Origin: Mesorhizobium caraganae
GTDB taxonomy: Bacteria > Pseudomonadota > Alphaproteobacteria > Rhizobiales > Rhizobiaceae
Assembly: GCF_016836705.1 (NCBI RefSeq)
Contig: NZ_JAFCGY010000004.1
Location: 62,001-126,000 of the forward strand
Reading direction: 5' to 3'
Length of the DNA stretch: 64,000 bases
Each line of letters opens with the position of its first letter. Within the stretch, counting starts at the first letter, position 1. Below are positions 52,733-60,444 of the stretch, piece after piece. Below the pieces are notes generated by a model. It did no database searches and was not told where the DNA came from. It worked only from the letters and a program-made list of their open reading frames with translations. The translations under genes were made by a program, and so were the position numbers.

Positions 52733-53707
52733 ATGACCCGGACCATCGTCGCCTCGGCGACACGCGAGATCATCATCGGCTTCGACCAGCCCTTCTGCGT
52801 CATCGGCGAGCGCATCAACCCGACCGGCCGCAAGAAGCTGGCCGCCGAGATGATCGCCGGCAATTTCGAGACCGTCATCAAGGATGCGCTGGAACAGGCC
52901 GCCTGCGGCGCCACCATGCTTGACGTCAATGCCGGCGTCACCGCTGTCGACCCCAACGCCACCGAGCCGGCGCTGCTGGTGCAGACGCTGGAGATCGTCC
53001 AGGGCCTGGTCGATCTGCCGCTGTCGATCGATTCCTCCGTCAGCGCCGCAATCGAAGCCGCATTAAAGGTCGCCAAGGGCCGGCCGCTGGTCAACTCCGT
53101 CACCGGCGAGGAAGAAAAGCTCGAAGCCATCCTGCCGCTGGTCAAGAAGTACAATGTACCGGTCGTCGCCATCTCCAATGACGAGACCGGCATTTCGATG
53201 GATCCGGACGTCCGCTTCGCCGTCGCCAAGAAGATCGTGCAGCGCTGCGCCGATTTCGGCATTCCGGCGCATGACGTCGTCGTCGATCCGCTGGTCATGC
53301 CGATCGGCGCGCTGGGCGATGCCGGCCGCCAGGTGTTTGCGCTGCTGCGTCGGCTGCGCGAAGAGCTCAAGGTCAACACCACTTGCGGCCTCTCCAACAT
53401 CTCGTTCGGCCTGCCGCACCGCCACGGCATCAACGCCGCCTTCATCCCGATGGTGATCGGCGCCGGCATGACGAGCGCCATCATGAACCCGGTGCGGCCG
53501 CAGGAAATGGAAGCCGTGCGCGGCGCCAATGTGCTGAACGGCACTGACGAGAACTGCACCAACTGGATCAGGACCTACAAGGACTACAAGCCGGCCGAAG
53601 GCGGCCAGGCGGTTGCCGCGCCGACACAGGTCAACGCGCCGGGCGATGGCGCTGCCAATGGTGGCCGCCGCCGTGGCGGCCGCGAAGCCCGGATGGCTCG
53701 AGGATAA
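52733..53707 (+). CDS. methyltetrahydrofolate:corrinoid methyltransferase, pterin-binding (MtgA-like)
   Basis: A 324-residue TIM-barrel of the pterin-binding family, similar to AcsE/MtgA and the MetH folate domain. Motifs: FCVIGERINPTGRKKL (near residue 20), ATMLDVNAGVTAVDP (near 62), LPLSIDSSVSAAI (near 100) and CGLSNISFGLPHR (near 222). It would take the methyl from the corrinoid protein and give it to THF. The last 30 residues are Gly/Ala/Arg-rich and not conserved. The RACo gene follows. A distinctive palindrome sits directly upstream. Confidence 0.88.
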   Translation: MTRTIVASATREIIIGFDQPFCVIGERINPTGRKKLAAEMIAGNFETVIKDALEQAACGATMLDVNAGVTAVDPNATEPALLVQTLEIVQGLVDLPLSIDSSVSAAIEAALKVAKGRPLVNSVTGEEEKLEAILPLVKKYNVPVVAISNDETGISMDPDVRFAVAKKIVQRCADFGIPAHDVVVDPLVMPIGALGDAGRQVFALLRRLREELKVNTTCGLSNISFGLPHRHGINAAFIPMVIGAGMTSAIMNPVRPQEMEAVRGANVLNGTDENCTNWIRTYKDYKPAEGGQAVAAPTQVNAPGDGAANGGRRRGGREARMARG

Positions 53708-53717
53708 GCGCGCAACC

Positions 53718-55787
53718 GTGAACTCGCCTGCAAACATTACCGATCCGCTCGTGCTGTTCATGCCGTCAGGCAAGCGCGGGCGGTTTCCCGTTGGCACATC
53801 GGTGCTCGACGCCGCGCGCCAGCTCGGCGTCTATGTCGAAAGCGTCTGTGGCGGCCGCGCCACTTGCGGTCGCTGCCAGATCGAGGTGCAGGAAGGCAAT
53901 TTCGCCAAGCACAAGATCGTCTCCTCCAACGACCATATTTCGCAGAAGGGCGGCAAGGAAGAGCGCTACGAGCGCGTGCGCGGCCTGCCCGAGCGCCGCC
54001 GCCTTTCCTGCTCGGCGCAGATCCTCGGCGACCTCGTCATCGACGTGCCGCAGGACACGGTCATCAACGCGCAGACCATCCGCAAGGATGCCGACACCCG
54101 CGTCATCGCCCGCGATGCGGCAATCCGCATGTGTTATGTCGAGATCGAAGAACCCGACATGCACAAGCCGCTCGGCGATCTCGACCGCCTGAAGATCGCC
54201 CTGATGAAGGATTGGGGCTTCAAAAACCTCGAATTCGATTTCTACCTGATGCCGCAGGTGCAAGGCATTTTGCGCAAGGGCAACTGGACGGCGACTGCCG
54301 CCATCCACAAGGATGCCGAAAGCGACATTGCCCGCGTCATAGCACTGTGGCCCGGCCTCAAGAACGAGGCCTATGGACTGGCCTGCGACATCGGCTCGAC
54401 CACCATCGCCATGCATCTGGTGTCGTTGCTGTCGGGCCGCGTCGCCGCGTCGTCCGGTACGTCCAATCCGCAGATCCGCTTCGGCGAGGATCTGATGAGC
54501 CGCGTCTCCTATGTGATGATGAACCCCGACGGCCGCGAAGGCATGACGGTCGCCGTGCGCGAGGCGATCTCCGGCCTCGTCGACAAGGTCTGCGCCGAAG
54601 GCAATGTCCAGCGCAATGACATCCTGGACAGCGTCTTCGTCGGCAATCCGATCATGCACCACCTGTTCCTCGGCATCGATCCGACCGAACTCGGCGGCGC
54701 GCCCTTCGCGCTCGCCGTCTCGGGCGCGGTGCGCATCAAAGCCTCCGATATCGGCCTGAAGCTCAACCAGGGCGCGCGTCTCTACATGCTGCCTTGCATC
54801 GCCGGCCATGTCGGCGCGGATGCTGCCGCCGTGACTTTGTCGGAAGGTCCGCACCGCCAGGATGAAATGATGCTGATCGTCGATGTCGGCACCAATGCCG
54901 AGATCGTGCTTGGCAATCGTGCGCGGGTCGTGGCTGCTTCATCTCCAACCGGCCCCGCTTTCGAGGGCGCTGAAATCTCCGGCGGCCAGCGCGCCGCGCC
55001 TGGCGCCATCGAGCGCGTGCGCATCGATCCCGAAACGCTGGAGCCGAAATACCGTGTCATCGGTTCGGAACTTTGGTCCGACGAGCCAGGCTTCCTCGAC
55101 AGCGTCCAGGCCACCGGCGTCACCGGCATTTGCGGCTCCGGCATTATCGAGATCGTGGCCGAAATGTACCTCGCCGGCATCATCTCCGAGGATGGCGTCG
55201 TCGACGGGTCGCTCGCCGAGCGTTCGCCGCGTGTCACCGCCAATGGCCGCACCTTCTCCTATGTCTTGAAGGAAGGCGAACCCAAGATCACCATCACCCA
55301 GACCGACGTGCGCGCCATCCAGCTGGCCAAGGCGGCGCTTTATGCCGGCACCAAGCTGTTGATGGAAAAGCAGAACACCGAGCATGTCGACCGCATCCAT
55401 TTCGCCGGCGCCTTCGGCTCCTTCATCGACCCGAAATACGCCATGGTGCTTGGCCTGATCCCGGATTGCGACCTAGACAAGGTCTCGGCCGTCGGCAACG
55501 CCGCCGGCGCCGGCGCGCGCATGGCGCTGCTCAACCGCGGCTATCGCCGCGAAATCGAGGACACGGTCAGCCATATCGAGAAGATCGAGACCGCGCTGGA
55601 ACCGAAATTCCAGGAGCATTTCGTCTACGCCATGGCGCTGCCCAACAAGGTCGATCCGTTCCCGAAACTGTCGGCGGCGGTAAAGCTGCCACCACGCAAG
55701 ACCGTCAGCGAGGACGGCGTCGCCGGCGACGCCGCCCCACGCCGGCGTTCGCGCGAAGGCCACGCGGCCAGGCGCAGCCGCGAGTAA
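53718..55787 (+). CDS. RACo-type reductive activator of corrinoid proteins ([2Fe-2S] plus ASKHA-like domain)
   Basis: A 689-residue protein of the DUF4445/RACo group. The N-terminal ferredoxin domain has Cys44, Cys50 and Cys53 in CGGRATCGRC and a fourth Cys near 100 (RRLSC), which bind a [2Fe-2S] cluster. The C-terminal part is an ASKHA-type ATPase with CDIGSTTIAMHL (near 230), VGNPIMHH (near 310) and MLIVDVGTNAEIVLG (near 385). It would restore oxidised Co(II) to Co(I) at the expense of ATP. GTG 53718 is chosen, 10 nt after the methyltransferase stop; longer reading in frame is rejected. Confidence 0.88.
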   Translation: MNSPANITDPLVLFMPSGKRGRFPVGTSVLDAARQLGVYVESVCGGRATCGRCQIEVQEGNFAKHKIVSSNDHISQKGGKEERYERVRGLPERRRLSCSAQILGDLVIDVPQDTVINAQTIRKDADTRVIARDAAIRMCYVEIEEPDMHKPLGDLDRLKIALMKDWGFKNLEFDFYLMPQVQGILRKGNWTATAAIHKDAESDIARVIALWPGLKNEAYGLACDIGSTTIAMHLVSLLSGRVAASSGTSNPQIRFGEDLMSRVSYVMMNPDGREGMTVAVREAISGLVDKVCAEGNVQRNDILDSVFVGNPIMHHLFLGIDPTELGGAPFALAVSGAVRIKASDIGLKLNQGARLYMLPCIAGHVGADAAAVTLSEGPHRQDEMMLIVDVGTNAEIVLGNRARVVAASSPTGPAFEGAEISGGQRAAPGAIERVRIDPETLEPKYRVIGSELWSDEPGFLDSVQATGVTGICGSGIIEIVAEMYLAGIISEDGVVDGSLAERSPRVTANGRTFSYVLKEGEPKITITQTDVRAIQLAKAALYAGTKLLMEKQNTEHVDRIHFAGAFGSFIDPKYAMVLGLIPDCDLDKVSAVGNAAGAGARMALLNRGYRREIEDTVSHIEKIETALEPKFQEHFVYAMALPNKVDPFPKLSAAVKLPPRKTVSEDGVAGDAAPRRRSREGHAARRSRE

Positions 55788-55824
55788 GCCGGCCGCCAGT
55801 CTTCAATTTCGTTTGTATGCAAAT

Positions 55825-55851
55825 GTTTCCAGATCGCTCCGATCTGGAAAC
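55825..55851. repeat. perfect 12-bp hairpin after the RACo gene
   Basis: GTTTCCAGATCG and CGATCTGGAAAC flank a three-base loop. It lies 38 nt after the RACo stop. No T-run follows, so it may be a processing site or repeat rather than a classical terminator. Confidence 0.5.
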
Positions 55852-55962
55852 CGAAGCGCTGTTTTCGCGCAATCCACCCGATACAGACGTGAAGCATTTA
55901 ACGGACACCGAAAGGCGGGCCGGACTATTGCGCCGTCACAACGCTTCAAAAGGAGAATGAAG

Positions 55963-56136
55963 ATGTCGATGTTCGACAGCCTCGGCCGTTTTCGTGCGGC
56001 CATCAAGCATGCCCAGTCCGTGCGGGCCATGAACAGCCTGCCGCCTGAAGTGCAGAAGGACATTGGCTGGCCCGTGTCGCAGCGCATCGACGCCCAGGCC
56101 AGCCTGACGCGCCTGATCCTGGGCTCGGGCCGCTGA
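55963..56136 (+). CDS. DUF1127 small protein, copy 1
   Basis: A 57-residue Arg/Leu-rich protein with the DUF1127 core MNSLPPEVQKDIGWP. AAGGAG lies before ATG 55963; an ATG at 55957 is too close to it. The domain is common in alphaproteobacteria and has been linked to phosphate, carbon or RNA regulation, but here the role is not known. It resembles the second copy at 58458, including the leader AAAGGAGAATGAA. Confidence 0.78.
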   Translation: MSMFDSLGRFRAAIKHAQSVRAMNSLPPEVQKDIGWPVSQRIDAQASLTRLILGSGR

Positions 56137-56243
56137 TGACCTTCGCCGACAAATGCAAATTGCTGGCAAAACGCCGGGGCCGCCGCGTGGTCCCGGCTGC
56201 GCCTGACATCAAGCTGCGCGCCGCGCTGCTGCCCCGGCGCTGA
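56136..56243 (+). CDS. candidate 35-residue basic small protein coupled to DUF1127
   Basis: ATG 56136 overlaps the DUF1127 stop by one base (TGATG). The product is short and Arg-rich (LLAKRRGRRVVPAAPDIKLRAALLPRR), with no membrane helix. There is no ribosome binding site of its own, so translation would depend on coupling. It may be random. Confidence 0.3.
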   Translation: MTFADKCKLLAKRRGRRVVPAAPDIKLRAALLPRR

Positions 56244-56387
56244 GCCGTTGGCGGGAAAACCGCAAACTCGGTCGATCAATCAACCGTGTTGCGTTGGTCC
56301 AAATTCTTGACATTTCGGCTGGAGGCGCGATCTTCGAAATAGTGGGGAAATTCTCTTAGTCGGCTGCTGCCGAGCTTGTGTATTCGA

Positions 56388-57353
56388 ATGCCCAGTTTCA
56401 AAAGCCACGTCGTTTCCTTCATCCTCCGGCACAGCCGGAAGAAGGCATTTGCCAGCCCCGAAAACCTGCAGCGCTGGATCGCCTATGCGCGCAAGACCGA
56501 GGACCACCATCCTCCGGCATTGCTGCGCGAGCGCCTCCATATCACCGAGCGTAGCGTCGATGGTTTCCCCGTCTACGAGATCGCGCCGAAAGCCGGCGAG
56601 CGCCGGCGCATCCTCTACATGCATGGCGGCGCCTATGTCTTCCAGATCACCTCCTATCATTGGGGGCTGATCGCCGAGATGGCCGAACGGCTGGGTTTCA
56701 GCATCACCGTACCTATCTACCCCATCGCGCCCGAACACGATTTCCACGCCATGTTCGGCATGGTCGGCGACGTCTACCGGCAGATGCTGGACGAGACGGA
56801 CGCCGAAGATATCGTTTTCATGGGCGATTCCGCCGGCGGCAACATGGCCGTGGTGCTGACCATGATGGCGGCCGAAGAAGGCCTGTCCTTGCCGTCGCGC
56901 CACGTGCTGATTTCACCCGGTCTCGACATGTCGCTTTCCAACCCGGAAGTGTTCGAGGCGGAACGCAACGATCCGTGGCTCGGTATATCAGGCGGGCTGG
57001 AAGCGATCCGCATGTACAGCGCCGGCATCGATCGCAGCGACTGGCATATCAGCCCGCTCTACGGCGACCTCTCGGTGCTGCCGCAGACCCTGCTTCTGAC
57101 CGGCTCGCACGACCTGCTCAGCCCCGACAATCTGATCTTCGCCAAAAAGGCGCGCGCTGCCGGCGTCGATATCGACGTTGTCTACGAGGAAGGGATGTTC
57201 CACGTCTGGCCGCTGATCGAGATGCCGGAGGCGCGTCGCGCCAGAAACAGCATCGTCACCTTCCTTGAAGGTGAGCCCGCCAGGCGGCGCGCAACTGCGC
57301 GGCGCAGACCGCGAACCGCCTTCGCGGCGCGCCCTGCCGAGGCAGCGGAATAA
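56388..57353 (+). CDS. alpha/beta-hydrolase, hormone-sensitive lipase-like esterase
   Basis: A 321-residue esterase of the HSL family. The oxyanion-hole motif HGGAYVFQ (near residue 82) and the nucleophile elbow GDSAGGN (near 147) are present, with Asp in TGSHDLLSPD (near 246) and His in EEGMFHVWPL (near 275). It would act on short acyl esters. The Arg-rich tail is not conserved. Its neighbours give no substrate clue. Confidence 0.85.
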   Translation: MPSFKSHVVSFILRHSRKKAFASPENLQRWIAYARKTEDHHPPALLRERLHITERSVDGFPVYEIAPKAGERRRILYMHGGAYVFQITSYHWGLIAEMAERLGFSITVPIYPIAPEHDFHAMFGMVGDVYRQMLDETDAEDIVFMGDSAGGNMAVVLTMMAAEEGLSLPSRHVLISPGLDMSLSNPEVFEAERNDPWLGISGGLEAIRMYSAGIDRSDWHISPLYGDLSVLPQTLLLTGSHDLLSPDNLIFAKKARAAGVDIDVVYEEGMFHVWPLIEMPEARRARNSIVTFLEGEPARRRATARRRPRTAFAARPAEAAE

Positions 57354-57354
57354 C

Positions 57355-58254
57355 TCAGAACTTGCCGGTTTCGCGGAACAGTTCGAAGGTCGCGCGGATA
57401 TGGTCGGCGACGGCCTTGACCGGCGCGCTGGCATCCGGCGACACCACCATCGCCAGATTGTAGGTGCCGATATCGGGCATGCCGTCCTTCGGGCAGAGCT
57501 CGACCATGTCGTTGCCGAGGAATGACTTCGGCAGCGGCGCAACCGCGAGATCCGACATGATGGCGGCGCGCTGGCCGGCCGTGTGCGCGCTCATATAGGC
57601 GACGCGGTAGTTGCGGCCCTCACGGCTGAGCGCATCGAGCGCGCCGGCCCGCCAGGCGCAGCCCTCTTCCCACAGCGATACCGGCAATGGCTCGCGCAGA
57701 TGCGCGCTGCCGCCCTTGGCGCCGGCCCAGACAATCGGCTCTGTCAGCAGCACCTCGGCGCCAAGCGCGCTGGTCTTGTAGGAATTGGTCAACAGCGTGA
57801 GGTCGAGCGCCCGATCGTCCATGCGCCGGCGCAGATTGCTGCTCTGGTCGATGGTGACGTCGACGGCGATCGACGGATGCGATTGCGCGAAACGCTTCAG
57901 CACATGCGGCAGCACGCGCTCACCATAATCGTCCGGCGATCCGAGCCGCACCACGCCGACGATCTCGGGGATGATGAATTTCGACACCACCTCGCGGTTG
58001 ATTGACAACAGCCGGCGGGCATAGCCGAGCAGCATCTCGCCATCGGTGGTCAGCGTCACCGAGCGCGCATCGCGCGCAAAGACCGAGCGGCCGAGAATGT
58101 CCTCGAGCTTCTTGATCTGCATGGAGACCGCCGACGGCGTGCGGAACACCGCATTGGCCGCGGTGGTGAAGCTGCCGGTCTCGGCAATGGCCACAAAGGT
58201 GCGCAAAACGTCGAGATCGAGCAGCGGCAGCGGGTGATTGAGTGGGGCGTTCAT
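57355..58254 (-). CDS. LysR family transcriptional regulator
   Basis: A 299-residue LysR protein: helix-turn-helix in residues 15-75 (FTTAANAVFRTPSAVSMQIKKLED), then a periplasmic-binding-like effector domain. It lies between two DUF1127 genes and is divergent from the second. The 203-nt gap with inverted TCTGATGT/ACATCAGA repeats (58275-58282, 58311-58318) probably contains its binding sites. The effector is unknown. Confidence 0.88.
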   Translation of the reverse strand: MNAPLNHPLPLLDLDVLRTFVAIAETGSFTTAANAVFRTPSAVSMQIKKLEDILGRSVFARDARSVTLTTDGEMLLGYARRLLSINREVVSKFIIPEIVGVVRLGSPDDYGERVLPHVLKRFAQSHPSIAVDVTIDQSSNLRRRMDDRALDLTLLTNSYKTSALGAEVLLTEPIVWAGAKGGSAHLREPLPVSLWEEGCAWRAGALDALSREGRNYRVAYMSAHTAGQRAAIMSDLAVAPLPKSFLGNDMVELCPKDGMPDIGTYNLAMVVSPDASAPVKAVADHIRATFELFRETGKF

Positions 58255-58457
58255 CGGGATAGACCTTCAATTTTTCTGATGTGAAGCATCATTCCATTTC
58301 GTTTGATTGAACATCAGATTGGGAGGATAGTCAACTCCATCGAAGGCAGGACGTGCCCTGGATCGAAAAGCTCCTGACACGAAATTGCATTCGATGCGGA
58401 ATATCCCGGTTACAGAACGCGTTCATGCGGGACGTGCCACAACCAAAGGAGAATGAA

Positions 58458-58643
58458 ATGTCTATCCTGTCATCCATCGGTCGGCTTGCGACCGAGTTCA
58501 GCGCGGCCCGTGCCCGCTTCCAGACCGAACGTGCGATCCGCTCGCTGCCGATCGAACTGCAGAAGGATATCGGCTGGCCTGAAGCTGCCGACACCAAGAC
58601 CGGTGCACGCCACGGCGTCGGATCCTGGGCTGGAGCAAAGTAA
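58458..58643 (+). CDS. DUF1127 small protein, copy 2
   Basis: A 61-residue homologue of the DUF1127 protein at 55963, with the common core SLPIELQKDIGWP. AAAGGAG precedes ATG 58458. It is divergent from the LysR gene and likely a target of it. A strong hairpin follows 21 nt after the stop. Confidence 0.8.
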   Translation: MSILSSIGRLATEFSAARARFQTERAIRSLPIELQKDIGWPEAADTKTGARHGVGSWAGAK

Positions 58644-58664
58644 ACCATTGTGTACCATGTGCTG

Positions 58665-58699
58665 AAGGCCTGCCGCGCGGAACCAGCCCGGCAGGCCTT
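58665..58699 (+). terminator. hairpin after DUF1127 copy 2
   Basis: Perfect 11-bp arms AAGGCCTGCCG and CGGCAGGCCTT with a 13-nt loop. The T-run is poor, so termination efficiency is uncertain. Confidence 0.5.
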
Positions 58700-58858
58700 C
58701 CCTGCTTTAGCCCAGACCTTCTCTAACTTATTTGCACTCAAATGAATTTCAGAGCCATGTCGCGCTTGCATGGCGCATATGAGCAAGCTGCATACCGGCC
58801 CAATTTCTGCATTAACGCCTTGTAAATAATCACAAATCCAAGGCAATCTGCCCAAAAA

Positions 58859-58878
58859 TGTCGCAATTGATGTCGCTT
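58859..58878 (+). promoter_or_regulatory. paired NGTCGCWW motif upstream of the 59007 small gene
   Basis: TGTCGCAA (58859-58866) then TGTCGCTT (58871-58878), start-to-start 12 nt, one helical turn less than the 23-nt spacing at 26766. Confidence 0.45.
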
Positions 58879-59006
58879 TTCATATCAAGCGCTTCGCATT
58901 TGCGATTTAGTTTCTGCTCACACAAGCCTATATCAGCGCCAGCAAACGAGCTGCCCCACTCCATCAAGCGAAGGCGACCCGTCTGAGCAACCGATAGGAG
59001 ATGATG

Positions 59007-59141
59007 ATGAAGCTTTTTGCCCGCCTTTTCCCCCGCCGCGAAATGAACCTGACCACCGCTCTCGAGCGCCAGCGCCTTGCCAACACCATGCCCGGCCAGA
59101 CCGGCGCCATGAATGCGGTGCGCCTCGGCTTCGTCGCCTGA
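59007..59141 (+). CDS. small hypothetical protein, 44 residues
   Basis: ATG 59007 has TAGGAG 6 nt upstream and the frame ends at 59141. The product starts with a basic hydrophobic stretch (MKLFARLFPRR) and has LTTALERQRLAN in the middle. A strong terminator follows at 59193. Start, ribosome binding site and terminator together suggest a real short gene. No homologue is known to me. Confidence 0.5.
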   Translation: MKLFARLFPRREMNLTTALERQRLANTMPGQTGAMNAVRLGFVA

Positions 59142-59192
59142 GATAACGGCTACCGCGCAGCGCTCCCTGCCGCTGTCGACAGTCGATAACAG

Positions 59193-59224
59193 CGCCGCTT
59201 CGGTTTGACCGAGGCGGCGTTTTT
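59193..59224 (+). terminator. Rho-independent terminator
   Basis: 12-bp stem CGCCGCTTCGGT / ACCGAGGCGGCG with one G-T pair, three-base loop and a T-run (59220-59224). Ends the transcript of the 59007 gene. Confidence 0.88.
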
Positions 59225-59301
59225 CGTTCTGAGGCCGATGTTGCCGGATAGCGATGCTCAATCTCGCGGCAGCCCGTGCCCATCGTCCCGGACCATTGCC
59301 C

Positions 59302-59323
59302 ATTTGCGACCCATGTCGCAAAT
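59302..59323. promoter_or_regulatory. palindromic NGTCGCWW site upstream of the GlxA-type regulator
   Basis: ATTTGCGAC-CCAT-GTCGCAAAT, perfect 9-bp arms, 104 nt upstream of the regulator start at 59428. Candidate autoregulatory site. Confidence 0.55.
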
Positions 59324-59371
59324 TTAGTTGCCGCTTGGCCGCCTAGCCGATTGACAGGAATGGTTTTTCCT

Positions 59372-59397
59372 GATGTCGCTATGCTGTTCGCGACATC
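59372..59397. promoter_or_regulatory. second palindromic TGTCGC site upstream of the GlxA-type regulator
   Basis: GATGTCGC-N10-GCGACATC, perfect 8-bp arms, 30 nt upstream of the regulator start. Confidence 0.5.
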
Positions 59398-59427
59398 CTG
59401 TTCGCGCCATGGCTGCGTGAGGTTCCC

Positions 59428-60429
59428 TTGAACGCCGTAAAGCATCCGATCAAGCGATCGTTTGTATTCTTCCTCGTCCCCGACTTCACCATGATTGCCT
59501 TTGCGACGGCGCTCGACCCGCTGCGCTCGGCCAACCGCATGCTTGGCTATGAGGCCTATCGCTGGCGCCTCGCCAGCATCGACGGCAAACCAGTGCGCGC
59601 CTCCAATGGCGTCGAATGCGCGGTCAACACCTCGCTCGAGGAAGAGCGCAAGAAGATGGCCGGACCGGACCGGCCGAACATGGCCATTGTCTGCAGCGGC
59701 GTGAATGTCGAGCGCTACCAGAACAGGTCGGCCTTCGCCTGGCTGCGCGAGGAGTATAACAGAGGCGTCGCCGTCGGCGGCCTGTGCACCGGCGCGCATA
59801 TCCTTGCCGCCGCCGGCCTGCTCTCCAACAAGCGCTGCGCCATCCATTGGGAAAACCTGCCGGGCTTTTCCGAGGCCTTCCCGAAGGCCAACGTCTTTGC
59901 CGACCTCTTCGAAATCGACCAGAACATCTACACCTGCGCCGGCGGCACCGCAGCACTGGACATGATGCTGAAGCTGATCGGCGACGACTTCGACGACAAT
60001 CTGGTCAACCGTGTCTGCGAGCAGGTGCTGACCGACCGCGTGCGCAGCCCGACCGACCGCCAGCGCCTGCCGCTGCGCGCCCGTCTCGGCGTGCAGAACT
60101 CCAAGGTGCTGACCATCATCGAGCTGATGGAGGGCAACCTCTCCGAGCCGCTGTCGCTGATCGAGATCGCCGACCATGTCGACCTGTCGCGCCGCCAGAT
60201 CGAGCGCCTGTTCCGTACCGAGATGGGCAGGTCCCCTGCCCGCTACTATCTCGAAATCCGCCTCGACCGCGCCAGGCACCTGTTGATCCAGTCGTCGATG
60301 CCGGTGGTCGAGGTGGCTGTCGCCTGCGGCTTCGTCTCGGCCTCGCACTTCTCCAAATGCTACCGCGAGCTCTACGCCCGCTCGCCGCAGCAGGAGCGCG
60401 TCGACCGCAAGCAACTGCTGGCCGCCTGA
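59428..60429 (+). CDS. GlxA family transcriptional regulator (GATase1-like plus AraC), GbdR/CdhR type
   Basis: A 333-residue regulator. The N-terminal DJ-1/PfpI-like domain (residues 10-190) has GGLCTGAHILAAAGLL near 117 and IHWENLPGFSEAFP near 140. The C-terminal AraC domain (225-325) has SLIEIADHVDLSRRQIERLF and VVEVAVACGFVSASHFSKCYR. This architecture is shared with GbdR and CdhR, activators of glycine betaine and carnitine catabolism in pseudomonads. TTG 59428 is the start, with GAGG 6 nt upstream. Several NGTCGCWW sites lie upstream of it and of the methyltransferase genes, so it is the best candidate for their regulator. Confidence 0.85.
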   Translation: MNAVKHPIKRSFVFFLVPDFTMIAFATALDPLRSANRMLGYEAYRWRLASIDGKPVRASNGVECAVNTSLEEERKKMAGPDRPNMAIVCSGVNVERYQNRSAFAWLREEYNRGVAVGGLCTGAHILAAAGLLSNKRCAIHWENLPGFSEAFPKANVFADLFEIDQNIYTCAGGTAALDMMLKLIGDDFDDNLVNRVCEQVLTDRVRSPTDRQRLPLRARLGVQNSKVLTIIELMEGNLSEPLSLIEIADHVDLSRRQIERLFRTEMGRSPARYYLEIRLDRARHLLIQSSMPVVEVAVACGFVSASHFSKCYRELYARSPQQERVDRKQLLAA

Positions 60430-60444
60430 ACCGAACGCTTCAGA

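Larger units (their letters stand above)
58644..59006. other. 363-nt intergenic region
   Basis: It starts with a hairpin (58665-58699), continues with AT-rich sequence and contains a TGTCGCAA/TGTCGCTT pair (58859-58878). A further TTTGCGA lies near 58899. No protein-coding gene was found before 59007. Confidence 0.5.
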
